From positions 1-64,000 of the forward strand of contig JAVYIG010002547.1 of assembly GCA_035222895.1 (NCBI GenBank): a stretch of 64,000 nt of DNA. The letters are read 5' to 3'. Position numbers and translations under genes: made by a program. Shown here one piece after another: positions 11,301 to 21,106 of this stretch. Numbering within the stretch: position 1 is the first letter of the stretch; the number at the start of each line of letters is the position of its first letter. The DNA is from Strongylocentrotus droebachiensis (taxonomy: Eukaryota; Echinodermata; Echinoidea; Camarodonta; Strongylocentrotidae). The notes beneath the pieces were generated by a model that was not told the DNA's origin, ran no database searches, and saw only the letters and a program-made list of their open reading frames with translations.

Positions 11301-11356
11301 AAATTGCTCATATTGTCTTCATAAAATCTACAAATTTCATCATCCATTTGAGCCAT
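8354..11356 (-). CDS. endonuclease-reverse transcriptase (ORF2-like)
   Basis: A 1000-residue protein expected to nick genomic DNA and reverse-transcribe the element's RNA at the nick (target-primed reverse transcription). The N-terminal endonuclease/exonuclease/phosphatase domain spans about residues 53-270. It has NMRS (58-61), TETW (86-89), GGGVALY (116-122), YRPP (163-166), GDFN (195-198) and the SDHFP motif (261-265) that carries the catalytic His. The RT domain spans about 500-780: KSPGFDGI (507-514), KKGD...NYRPISLL (557-573), FGFREKHTT (603-611), motif A FLDFSKAFD (636-644), GVPQGSLLGP (694-703) and catalytic FADD (725-728). The C-terminus has a YNTRQ...LHIPRVRT...GPKFWNSLP block (939-973), typical of jockey/CR1-group elements. 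There is no RNase H. The start is an ATG; an in-frame stop lies 8 codons upstream, so the N-terminus is well set. All catalytic motifs are intact. It acts in trans to no visible host gene. Confidence 0.93.
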   Translation of the reverse strand: MAQMDDEICRFYEDNMSNLCDGYDIPNVNCNYHTEDQFFETASKYNHANSGLTLLHINMRSVCKNFDKMLRFIDNINLGRVILGVTETWFTSEADRSLFSISGFNLVNNNRQSRRGGGVALYIPSQLEYQIHHDLDIMSDHIETIFVEIDNPGQKNHFIGVVYRPPNGNFNDFVNEIQSILDNPLLVGKSLYLMGDFNLNLLLCNNDNRIDVFLNMLMSFSLLPLITKPTRITEVSSTLIDNIFCNVQPYPPSGIIVSDMSDHFPVYCMLSSVKLNCEPRGRTSVRKGTPENIAKLREALIATDWNDVLSDQNVESAFDNFFNKFMLLYGENVPLVEYKKKNYNKVPRMPWITKSILRSITKKNKLYYQYKRRSSDFLWRKYSNYRNTLTSVLRVAKKKYYSAQFQMTFNNIKNTWKVIISFFKPSVKTTNIKCINVNGCSVEDRQIIVDNFNDYFCNVGLKLQDSIPRCQKSFIEFMQEPNIDSLFLMPTNEIELFKLVSSLKSNKSPGFDGIKNELIKDIIHGIVIPLVHIYNLSFLSGIVPGQMKIAKVVPIFKKGDPQTLSNYRPISLLTSFSKLLEKLIYDRTVIFLKKTEIFSKFQFGFREKHTTIHAILHFVDKIAQALDDHLHTIGIFLDFSKAFDTVDHEILISKLSYYGVRGIALSWFRSYLTGRKQYVSLNGTDSSHQTISCGVPQGSLLGPLLFILYINDFYLSSDVLSFIFFADDSSVFFSHKNPEVLLDTVNIELKKVILWIHANKLSLNLQKTNYMFFSNSLKDVPGNVFFDDVNVVRVTSTKFLGLHIDEKLSWESHCTNICKVVSRNTGVIYKLSSFVPQEILLILYSTLILPYLNYGVLAWGKSLKTQLDKICVAQKRVVRVVFNASYRAHTNVLFYSNKLLKVEDIYFIQLGAIMYGFENGTLPNVLIQIFRKNNQIHSYNTRQATALHIPRVRTAFALKTLACTGPKFWNSLPINVTRSVSVFGFKRKLKLHLLSNYVDN

Positions 11357-11780
11357 ATTGATACTGAATGTGCAACATTACATGAGAGTATTGTATAGTA
11401 GGTGGCAGGCAATACAGACAAACATGCAAGAAAGGAGAAAATGTGACCAAAAAAAACTGCATAAGGTGAAATAAACTCATATTCAGCAATTCATGTAGGG
11501 TACTGAGAAAAGGGGAAACGGGAAAAGGAAACTGGGATAGACTCAGAAATGGGGAATGAAAAGAAGGGCAATGAAAAACAAGGAAAATTGTAACATCAAA
11601 CATAGTGAAAAAAACATAAAGTATATAAGATACAAGATACAAAAAACAAAGCATGTCAAAGAAGTACAAACTGAAGAAGAAGAACAACAAGGTAGCAACA
11701 GGCAAATAAAAACACCATATCTAGGTCTATGTGCCTGCCTCGCGATGTATGCTATTTATAGCTCAAGTGTTGGTTAACAC
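11357..11780 (-). other. probable 5' UTR of the retrotransposon
   Basis: Sequence directly upstream of the ORF2 ATG. The minus-strand frame at 11340-11705 is hydrophobic and low in complexity and does not resemble a gag-like ORF1. The exact 5' boundary cannot be fixed from one copy. Confidence 0.35.
11752..11761 (-). promoter_or_regulatory. TATA-box-like string upstream of the retrotransposon ORF
   Basis: On the minus strand this reads CTATAAATAG, close to the metazoan TATA consensus, about 400 bases upstream of the ORF2 start. In an AT-rich region it may be chance; LINE promoters are usually TATA-less. Confidence 0.2.
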
Positions 11781-12349
11781 CATCAATTCTTTCCCAAGGA
11801 ATAATTGGCCTCAAAACATCATGTAGCTCTTAAAAAAGGAATAAGAAGAAAACAAATCAAGATGTGGTTCTTGGCGTTTCGAACATACTTACCACATCAC
11901 CAACGCATGACAAGCTTTGGTTTGTGGTGAATATCATTTCAGATATCTTTTCCCTTTTTTTACAAAACAAGAATAAGTACAATGTATTATGTCAAGCTTA
12001 AATAATGTTTTAGGAGGATAATAAATCGTGCGAATGAACAAACTTAATGGGCTATTTTGGTGGAAAATCAGTGGAAATGGAAACCAAATGACGTAAATGG
12101 TTACGTCGAAGTGGAATTTGTCACCGTCGGACTTCATAATGACGGTTTGACCTTGCTCCTTCCTCAATTTGCATTGTCCTTTTTCAAAACTATTTTGAAA
12201 AGAGAATAGAGCGACAAGTCTGGGTTTTTATTTCGATTTCTTGTGACACGAAGTTCTTGAAAGGGACTGGTAGTTTGTTTGCACGAGGCTGTTATTGTGG
12301 CTCAAATTTATTCTAATTCAGCGAAGAATAAGAATAACACTGTGAGAAT
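11781..12349. other. unique sequence, no gene seen
   Basis: Only a 77-codon minus frame (11934-12167) without recognised features. Confidence 0.35.
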
Positions 12350-13151
12350 GCCGAATTCAAGACCGCTCGATTATAAACGCACCGCTGCTATGTGGATACC
12401 GTAGCACCGCGGGGCAAAATGCGGAACTATTTTTGCGCTGCGCTCAAGTACGGCATAATACAAAGTCAAGAGCAAGCTTGTCCGGTGTAGAGGCGAGACT
12501 CATACGACGGATGGAAGCAAGAGAACGGATGATAGTATTAAAAAGCTTCGCCGGGCCACTGTCACTCGCAGTCCTAGTCAAGCTGCGACTGAATTAGGAC
12601 GAGGGAGATCGCTCGCGTGTCTCTACACATCGGGAACATAGAAATTGCCCTCATGTGCTGAGTGAACCCGGGGTCGATATAGCCTAGATGTGGATGCATT
12701 CTCCGTTTCGTAATTAAGGTTTATCAATTCTGCATCAGCGTTTGGACAGGCGTAGAGACAAGGGTGTCCCGTCGTGCAGAGTTGGAATACCATGTCCTAG
12801 CTATCCGGTCCCTAGGTACGGCCGGGCAGCCTGCTGAACAATTTCTGACTCCCTTTGGTGAACCCCATCGGTATTGATTCGAACGAATGCTTCAGGATTC
12901 ATTGATAGATGTATCAAAGATCTATGCGAGCTTGGATGAAAACAAGCATGCAATAGGATGATAATATCATGTTTTTATCGCTGGCTGGAACCGTTTAATT
13001 GTTAATTTGATCTAAGCTATTTTCTATAACGAGGTGAAAGTATCTCCTCTGTCAATTTGTGGCCGCACGTCTTAACTCAAGTTGAGTTTTCCGCTTTGGA
13101 TCGAATTCATATTTCTCTTGGACGGAATCGTATCCTGATTATCAAGCTGTA
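12350..13151 (+). other. GC/CpG-richer island with possible transposase trace and splice donor
   Basis: CpG-rich compared with its flanks, ending in 'tgtatag|gtaagtg' (donor at about 13152). At about 12525-12645 the plus strand can be read as TDDSIKKLRRATVTRSPSQAATELG, vaguely like the helix-turn-helix region of Tc1/IS630-type transposases. The frame is short and broken. Alternatives are a non-coding first exon or an old transposon relic. I see no complete gene. Confidence 0.2.
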
Positions 13152-14320
13152 TAGGTAAGTGCCTTCAAACGAAGATCAGTTTACATAACATGAAAAACAG
13201 ACAGATGTACTCGCAATTTTTTGTCAGCAGATTTCATTTTTGTTATTCCAATACTTACATTACCGTGAATTTTCGCTTATGTTTTTGTATCACTTTTCCT
13301 CAATAGGGTTAGTGTCATGTGTAATACATCACAAACTGTTTACGGTTATCGCTGCGTTAAGCTCGAATCGAAATATGATGAGATTATAGATATGTTAAGA
13401 GCTCTCGACACATTTCTATCATCGCACTTTTCTTCACTTCAACGAATTTGTAGGTGAGTTTAACATGTATGAATACTTAATATGCTGTTTCCATATGATT
13501 TAATTACAGCCGATGATTTTTATTGAGTTCACCATGCAGGAAGTGAACGAACAAAAAATTAACAACTGACTGGCAAAAAGTCCCCATAATAATTATGTCC
13601 CCATAAAGTTTGTTCAATCTAATTTATCTCTTGCACTATCATAACCACCAGTTTCAATTCATTTTTTTTTACAATTACATCTTAGAAGTGTTAGCGTTTT
13701 TATAGCGCATTCTTCTGTCAATGTTTTGCATCACACTTTTAACAAAATAAAATAATTGTTTACATTTCTTACGTTTCGATTATTGTGGAATGTGTTTAAT
13801 TCGTGCTTAACCAATTTTACGGAGTAGGCTTGCTATATATTATTCTTCTTTTTTTCTACTATTTTTTTAAAATTAATTTATTTATCATTATTTTCATTAT
13901 TATTTTTGGGGCTCTCACTTTGGCAACTTTTGTTGTTGCATTTCCATTGCTAGTGTGAGGTTTAAATAAGATTGTATGTATATTATAAGGATGGATGTTA
14001 TTGTGAAGGCAGACTCTGACTGTATCAAGATAGGTACGAAAAACGTATTTTTACCATTTGGCAATTTAGTATATTATTTAGTAGCTGACTGGTGCGAACA
14101 ATTTGACCTAGATGTAAATCGAACGTTTTTTTACCAGAGATATTTTTGAAAATCTCATCAAACTTTTTGTTTAATCCTGTCAAGAAAGTGTATTTATATT
14201 GTAAGTTAAGGCATTTTCATGCCTCCTCGGGCAAGTAAAATCGTAATCTGTCTGTCCATCAACATGTTTATACATTTACAACAACAGATAAGTTGCCCCA
14301 CGCACTTGGGCTAGTTTTTT
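13152..14320. other. unique AT-rich sequence, no gene seen
   Basis: A second donor-like string (tttgtag|gtgagtt) lies near 13452, but no associated open frame is recognised. Confidence 0.35.
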
Positions 14321-14881
14321 AAAGTCCCTCTAAAGTGTTGGGAGCCCAAAAGTTGCCCAAAAGTTGCCCAAAATTCGTTGGCAAAAATGTATTTAAATTG
14401 TACAATGATGTGAAAGGGTATGTCATTTATTACATTTCTGCAAGGATTTCCAAAACAAATGTGTTTGAAGACGAACATTGATGACAGAATGCCATATTTG
14501 GTTTTACTGTTGAACGCACAAAGCTTCAATTTAGAATTCATTCATCAATATTCGTCTTCAGACACATTTGTTTTGAAAATCCTTGCAGAAAATGTATTTA
14601 AATTGTACAATGATGTGAAAGGGTATGTCATTTAACACACATTTCTGCAAGGATTTTCAAAACAAATGTGTTTGAAGACGAACATTGATGACAGATTGCC
14701 ATATTTTGGTTTACTGCTGAACGCACAAAACTTCAATTTAGAATTCATTCATCAACATTCGTCTTCAGGCACATTTGTTTTGAAAATCCTTGCAGAAGTG
14801 CTCTTCTACAATATTATTATACAATTTAAGTGAAATTTCGCCATCAAATTTGTGGAGCTCCCAACACTTTAGAGAAGCTTT
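14321..14881. mobile_element. palindromic MITE with tandemly doubled core
   Basis: The outer inverted ends, 14321-14345 (aaagtccctctaaagtgttg...) and 14857-14881, match at about 22 of 25 positions. The sequence just inside the left end (about 14365-14410) is the reverse complement of the part inside the right end (about 14815-14855), so the element is a long palindrome. Its core is present twice (14386-14590 and 14591-14797), and each core copy is itself a hairpin. No protein is encoded; the frames at 14311-14541 and 14420-14635 are shadows. Confidence 0.8.
14386..14797 (+). repeat. two tandem 205-bp hairpin units
   Basis: Unit 1 is 14386-14590 and unit 2 is 14591-14797; both begin aatgtatttaaattgtacaa and are highly similar. 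Within each unit 'ctgcaaggatttycaaaaca' pairs with 'ttttgaaaatccttgcag', and 'gaagacgaacattgatga' pairs with 'tcatcaayattcgtcttc'. Confidence 0.85.
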
Positions 14882-15432
14882 AATCATATCAGGAAGGTTA
14901 GACTCGCCTCCCTGATCATATCAAGATTATATGGGGCTCGTATGAAAGTATGAAATATATTGTATTACGACAAATATGTCTTTGGACACAATACATCGGC
15001 CTTATATATCTTATGCAAACAACTACCTTGTGCGTTTAGCGTGTTTACAATTGCCATCGCGCGGCGGAAAGAATGTTGTTGACAGTCCACTTAGGTGTAC
15101 ATGCGTTGAATTAATTGCCGTCCCTTCCATTTCTTAAGTGTATTAAATTTTCAATTAGCACGGCGTGGGTATATGAACGAAGAAAGTAATCACTTTAGGC
15201 CTATGATATATAACTATCGTCATCCAGGGGAAGGTCGTGATAGTGTATCACATAATACTATTTCATCTTTCCTTTCCATTTTGTTTTGTTACTGTTTTCT
15301 ATGGTGGCTCCTAATAGAACAATGAAACAATATGTAAAATAATAAAGTAATAGAGTAAACCTGATTTCGCGATTCTTGTCCCCCCCTCCTCTTAATTATT
15401 TTTCTGCACAGAATCTTACTCATTCTAAACAC
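14882..15432. other. unique sequence, no gene seen
   Basis: No repeat or open frame of note. Confidence 0.35.
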
Positions 15433-15435
15433 TCA

Positions 15436-15832
15436 TCCTCTCTCTCTCTCTCTCTCTTTCTCTCCCTCCCTCTCTCTATCTCTCTCTTTATACATATATC
15501 ACTCGATATTTACATATCTCTCTTGATCTCTCTTTGACATACTCTCCCTATTTGAATATATATTTTCTCATTTTGGACATGCCTATCCTTCGTCTTGAAA
15601 ATCTCCTTTTAATAATTCTCTCAATCCGAATATCAGTATCAATGTTTAAAATATCCCCTTCTTTCTCCCCCCCCCCCCCCCCCCCCCCTCTCTCTCGCTC
15701 TCTCTCTCTCTCCTGCTTCTTTTTCTTCTCGTGCATTCTCTCTCTCTAACATTTTGTCTTCTTTGATCTTTTTTCGTCATCTTTTTATTCTTTTTCTTCT
15801 CCTTCTTCTTCTTCTTATTCATCTTCTCTCTC
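15436..15832 (+). repeat. CT-rich microsatellites with poly-C run
   Basis: (TC)n at 15436-15487, a poly-C run at about 15667-15688 followed by (TC)n to about 15712, then CTT-rich sequence to 15832. The short frames here are repeat translations. Confidence 0.9.
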
Positions 15833-16408
15833 ATGCCACTGAAATGGAAATGAAAGAATGAAAGTGGTATCACCCTGTATGCAGAAGCACTACATTTTCA
15901 CCATAATTTTACAATACTGCCCTGATGGATGTAGTATACGGATTTATATCCCTGGTCATTCAAACGTATAGTATAGAAACGTCGTGACCTATATCAGGTC
16001 TATGGGGGAAATATAGTTTTGATATTTCATCAGATAGCTATTGATAAGAATTATGAAAAATAAAAAGCGACTCAAACTGTCTATTTTTCTTTGTAGACTT
16101 TTGTCAAACATGTAAATATTCATAAAATATTATTCATTCTGCATTTAAATCTTCTAATAATATTGATATGTATTATCGGATACAGAGATACGAATATCGC
16201 CCTTTTTAGCCAACATGCAAGAATAACCGCCGATGGTTGCTTGTAAAAAAGACAATTTTGCCATTTTCACATAGCTACAGTATCTATAATTTTGTCAAAT
16301 TATTCATGAATTCTAATTTATAAAAAACCGTCTCATTAATCATATCAATATCACTTTGGGCACTGGGATAGACGAGAAGGAAACAAGTGATGATGGAGTG
16401 AAATAGAC
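15833..16408. other. unique AT-rich sequence, no gene seen
   Basis: Nothing recognised. Confidence 0.35.
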
Positions 16409-16410
16409 AG

Positions 16411-16445
<35 letters not shown>

Positions 16446-16575
16446 TGTAGTTAGCAGACAGACAGGGAGAGAGAGAAAAAAAAAGGATGAGACGGAAATA
16501 GATAGACGTATAGAGAAAAGGATGGAGAAAATGGGATAGACATTTAAACGGGGAGGGAGAGAGAGAGAGACATAC

Positions 16576-16616
<41 letters not shown>

Positions 16617-16805
16617 AGAGAGAGAGAGACGGGCAGAAAGAGCGGTTAGAAGAGTGTGAGAAGCGGAGAAAGTCGCGGAAGAAAACATGATGGGAGAGAG
16701 AGAGAGAGGGGGAAGGGGATATGAAGAGAGAAAGAAAGAAAAGAGAGAGAGAGAGAACGATAGAGAAAGAGAGAAGAGACAGGCAGACAGACAGACAGAG
16801 ATGAG
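16409..16805 (+). repeat. compound (GA)n / (CA)n microsatellite
   Basis: GA arrays at about 16412-16443, 16556-16570, 16618-16630 and 16690-16800 surround a (CA)n array at about 16574-16614. The 208-codon minus-strand frame across it is a translation of the repeat. Confidence 0.93.
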
Positions 16806-17116
16806 TAGGGATACAGGAGAGGGGATTGTAAAACTTAAAGACTCATCCTTTGTTGGAAGAAAATGAGAAACGGTAAATATCAACGACATGCATTGCCCTA
16901 GTCTTTCCAAGTACGTCCAATATGTCAGTTGTCCTCTTTATTTCCTTATGATGTATCGTTTCAATCGAAATGTATGGACAGTGTTGGGTTTTGAATGATG
17001 AATCTGACATTTTACATATTCACCTACCGTCTACATTGTCATCTATCATTATTCATAATATAAAAGGGTTCTTATAATCATGGACCTTGGCTACGAGGAC
17101 GCAGAATATGATATGC
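16806..17116. other. unique sequence, no gene seen
   Basis: Nothing recognised between a microsatellite and a MITE. Confidence 0.35.
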
Positions 17117-17512
17117 TTAAAGGTAAAGACCAGTATTGGAAACGCCCCAATTTCAAAAAATCAAATGGAAGCTCTTATTACCAATCATGTGAAAGAATAT
17201 GATTTGAATAATACATGATGATAAAAATGTTGACGGGAAACCGCCTACTAATTGATATATTTGGTAAATTAGTGTATCTCTCGCCTGTTGAGAGATACAA
17301 ATGCACGTGTCGCGCACGTGTGTGTAGTCCCATATACATCTTTCTGTGTACAGTGATTCTAACTTGATGAAGACTTGGCCAAATTTCTTATTATTTTGAT
17401 GATTCCAGAACCTTGCAGTACATCTATGCTAGATGATCAACCTTTTCTGATCGATTTCACAATGTTTCTTTCACAATGCAATCGCATAACCATAACTGGT
17501 CTTTAGCTTTAA
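17117..17512 (+). mobile_element. TTAA-flanked MITE (family A), complete
   Basis: TTAA at 17117-17120 followed by AGGTAAAGACCAGTA is mirrored at the right by TAACTGGTCTTTAGCT then TTAA (17509-17512). The 396-bp interior is non-coding and contains a perfect 9-bp hairpin (gtatctctc 17274-17282 / gagagatac 17290-17298) and a cacgtg...cacgtg inverted pair. A TTAA target site with ends starting AG fits the Kolobok superfamily better than piggyBac, but no transposase is present. A large partial copy lies at 34273-34480. Confidence 0.8.
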
Positions 17513-18735
17513 ATGATTTGTATTAAAGCGATATCAAACTTTCTAGCAATCCCTCCTTTCTTGTCCCTTATCTCAAATCAAACAGTAACCAAACCAAAGC
17601 TCTTTTCTTTCATTGCTCTTATTAATATCAGAGTGGCCTTAAAAGACGTTTTTCGTTGTACATGGATATGATTTATGTTGATCAAAAACAAATAACCAGT
17701 ACCATTATTAATAATGTAATTACATTGTTAAGTATTAAATGGGTATATAACCACTGCAAAACAGTTTCATTCGGGTAAGAATCGTCTGTCTACCTGTATG
17801 ACCTGACAGCCTTAAACGCATACGCCCATGAGGATGTGTTAAGTAGGCGAGTGGCAGGCGGAAAAGAGCTGAAAATTAGGAAGGTAGGGTCAACTATTCA
17901 ACAAATGTCATCTATCGGGGTTTTTATTATTGTTCGTGTTTCTTTTGTGTTCACCTATTCCAATTCTTTGGAGAACCCGCCCCCAACGTCATTGCCCTAT
18001 CTTTGAGGCATAACCAGGGCAATGAAAAATGACGGCAAATCGCATCGAGACACGACTTCGACATAAGAACAAAATAAAAATACGCATTCACCTTTCCTCG
18101 AACCCTCAACTAATTCCCCTCCCAAATGGAGGAAGGAAAATACAAATTTCTCACCAAAACTTGTTTCTCTTACTTCTCGTGGCACTGATTTAGATATCAA
18201 TTGCTAGTTGTAGCCCGCGGCCTACGTGCAAAAGGACACACAATTGGGTCTTGAGTCCATATGGGGGATGGGTACGCCCCGGTATTGTGACAGCCCCTAT
18301 GTCTAAACAACATACTTTATTCCCTCATGATAGTTCACGATTGATGGAATTTAAAATGGTGATATTCACTCCGTATACCCCACTGGAAAATATTATGAAG
18401 TTTGTATTTCATTCATGAGGCACTTGAACTCGGTTTTGCCGAGGTTATGCCTTATAAAGAAACATGCGTATCGAGCATGTAGATATAACCCTCTCCTTAT
18501 TGTGCAGGTTGATTAATCGGAACACATAATTATTATAAATGCTCCTTCAAGAGACACCTTGGGCTTATATATATTTATATATATAAAGTATTGATAAATA
18601 TGAGTTTTGGTCTCGCAATTTGAATGTCAGAGGAACTGTCTAGCTGCATTTCTCACTATCGCAACTATTCGGTATTTGGCCAAAAATCCTTTAACCTTGA
18701 AATAATCGTCCCTTTCAGCAGCTCCTAAATGCAGC
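17513..18735. other. unique sequence, no gene seen
   Basis: Short frames only. The 67-codon minus frame at 17997-18200 carries no recognisable feature. Confidence 0.35.
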
Positions 18736-18739
18736 TCCT

Positions 18740-18970
18740 ATATGCGTCCTCCGTCTGTCTGTCTGCCTGTCTCTCTTTCTTTCTCTTAATATCTGCTTTT
18801 ACTATTTCATTTGTATCACATCTCTCTGACATCCTCTGTCTGCTTATCTTCCCCCTCTCTTTTTTTCTCTCTTTATCTGCTTCTTTCACTTTTATATCCC
18901 ACTCCTCTCTCTCTCTCTCTCTCTCTCTCCGTCTCTCTCTCTCTCTCTCTCCCTCTCTCTCTCCCTGCCT
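18740..18970 (+). repeat. CT-rich microsatellite
   Basis: (CTGT)n-like start at 18755-18772, then (TC)n arrays at about 18905-18965. Overlapping frames of 84-93 codons are repeat translations. Confidence 0.9.
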
Positions 18971-19912
18971 CTCAGTGATGTGATGCTTCTTTAAACTCCT
19001 CCCCACTTCTCTTCGTTATCTATCCCCCTTCTCTCTTTTCCTAACTTCATTTTATTCTGCTCTATTTGAGTCGATTTGACCAGATCGCAATGATCGTTAC
19101 CCCTATATTGCGTTCTTCCGGTCTGCAATCACGTGATCAAATGCACTTTCACGATGGACAACAGAACCCATTATCTTATTTCCATTACTACATTATCCTA
19201 CTCAAACAATTTTGTTTGTATTTAAAGGTAAAAACAATACGAAACGACGGCAATGAAAATAACTAGGTCAAAACATTAGGGACATACGAATTTTCTCATT
19301 AATGACGCATAGCCACGTATATATGAATTCTAGCTATAGATTGTATATAGACCTAGATGTGTTTCATTTGCGTTCCATTTTCTGCTCTACTGCTTGGAAG
19401 GCGGCCACGGCGAAAGAAAATGAGTTTTGATGAGCTACCAAACCGGTGTATGCATTATAATGATAACGATGATGATGATGATGATAACGATGGTGACGAC
19501 GATCACATTGATGATGATGATACTACTGCTACTACTAGCACCCATTTTTTCTTCTGATCCTCTTACTGATGTGTTTTATTTCACATAGGCTTTGTACTGA
19601 TCTTGATATGTATTTACATCTAGCCTACATCTATTACTAGTACTAATGACAATTATGAAAATGATGATAATGATAACAAGAATGGTACTACTAAGAAATA
19701 ATACAATGAAAAATAATATTAAAATCAAATATTTCTATAGCCCGTGTCACTTTTCGATTATGATGAAAAATTTCTTTGCACTTCCAATTGTTTGGAGATA
19801 TTATCCTACTTTTAGCTTAGTGCATTTCAAGGATTAAATCTTGTCAAGTACCTACTACTTTATCACCTGGGTGGGGTTAGACAAGAACATCCTCCAATCC
19901 AACCTGGCGTTA
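18971..19912. other. unique sequence with a (GAT)n patch
   Basis: An imperfect GAT/GAC trinucleotide patch at about 19459-19525 would encode poly-Asp, but it sits in a 66-codon frame with no support. Nothing else is recognised. Confidence 0.4.
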
Positions 19913-19914
19913 TT

Positions 19915-19980
19915 CATCTCTCTCTCTCTTTCTCTCTCTCTCTCTCACCCCCGCCCCCCCCCCCCCCCCCCCCCCCCCTC
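19915..19980 (+). repeat. (TC)n plus long poly-C run
   Basis: (TC)n to about 19946, then an almost pure C run of about 30 bases to 19978. Confidence 0.95.
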
Positions 19981-20357
19981 CTTCTCCTATTTTAACCCAT
20001 ATCCCTTTTAATACCCCCCTCGTCGTTTTCTCGGTAATTCTTCTCGTTCACGTTTCCCATGAATGCAATCCTTTTTGTACCCTCTTTCCATACAAAGAGG
20101 CTGATCGGCAGACACGAAACCAAATCTCGAATTGGACCACTGAGAATGTACACCTCCCGCGAGATTCCAAAAGACCCGAACGGGATATGGCAACAATTCG
20201 AGAGAAAAATGGGAAACCCTAAGTATCACGTTATCATGTTACAATTGAACCGTACTACTGGAAGTCAGTGTCAGAGATATTTCCTTTCACGTGTTTCTAC
20301 TTTCGTGAAAGGGTGCACGTGTTCACTGCCTTATAAAGTGATAGAGGATGGGATGTA
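19981..20357 (+). other. unique sequence with a 99-codon ATG frame of unknown meaning
   Basis: An ATG-initiated frame (20059-20358) encodes 99 residues of ordinary composition (MNAILFVPSFHTKRL...). It ends exactly at the edge of a GA microsatellite. No domain, signal peptide or splice context is recognised, so I do not call it a gene. Confidence 0.15.
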
Positions 20358-20402
20358 GAGAGAGAGAGAGAGAGAGAGAGGGATAGAGAGAGAGAGAGAG
20401 AA

Positions 20403-20432
<30 letters not shown>
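20358..20432 (+). repeat. (GA)n microsatellite
   Basis: GA array with a few substitutions. Confidence 0.95.
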
Positions 20433-20434
<2 letters not shown>

Positions 20435-21004
20435 GGACAGATAGAGGGGAAATGAAGAGACGGACATGATATAAAAAAGGGAGAGAGAATTAGACATATT
20501 AATATTAAAATGTTCGGAAATATAAATAAGTTGAGAAGAGACCGTCACATTTGACAATAAAGTGAGGAAGGGAAATAAAGCGAGAGCTTGGGGCAGAGAA
20601 AGGGAATTACAGAAACCCATAGAAACAGACGGAGATATAGACAGAGATGAGAAATGGACAGAAAAGGGCGAAAGGCTTAGTGGAATACATTTTGAAGTCT
20701 AGGCCGGGTCAACAAGATTCATATACATCCTCAGATTTTAATATTTTACGTTTAATCTGCATTAAAATGGGTTTTTTACCACACAAAACTTTTCAAGTGT
20801 AAGAGGCAACTGCCTTATGTTTTTTTTCTTCGCTTACACCTACATTTATTTCAAATATGTTTTAACGTTTATTGAAAAGTATATGAGGGGCCAATAAACA
20901 ATTTTCGCTAGAAAAATTAAGCATAAGTCAAATACTCTCTTTTATAAGTAGACTCTTAAGCTGCATACATGAAGCGGATGTGCTATTTTCTTTACAGTGA
21001 GGAA
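20433..21004. other. unique sequence, no gene seen
   Basis: Nothing recognised. Confidence 0.35.
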
Positions 21005-21066
21005 GAGAAAGAGGGGGAGACAGATGAACAGAGAGAGACAGAGAGAGAGACACATATGAAGAGAGC

Positions 21067-21097
<31 letters not shown>

Positions 21098-21106
21098 AGA
21101 GAGAGG
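21005..21106 (+). repeat. (GA)n microsatellite
   Basis: GA-rich array; the longest pure stretch is at about 21066-21091. Confidence 0.93.

Larger units (their letters stand above)
7755..11356 (-). mobile_element. non-LTR (LINE) retrotransposon, intact ORF2
   Basis: Minus-strand element with one long ORF (8354-11356), an AT-rich 3' UTR (7785-8353) and a terminal tandem repeat (7755-7784). The 5' part above 11356 probably continues to about 11780 as a 5' UTR, but no gag-like ORF1 (zinc knuckle or RRM) is visible. The copy may therefore be 5' truncated or belong to a single-ORF lineage. Enzyme order (EEP endonuclease, RT, no RNase H) places it in the jockey/CR1/L2 assemblage; the exact clade needs a phylogeny. 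The complete reading frame suggests a young insertion. Confidence 0.9.

Noticed and set aside
16284..16910. 208-codon minus-strand frame
   Set aside because: It is driven by GA and CA repeats; no ordinary amino-acid composition or domain.
20059..20358. 99-codon ATG frame
   Set aside because: No recognised domain, and it terminates at a microsatellite. Retained only as a remark in the intergenic entry.
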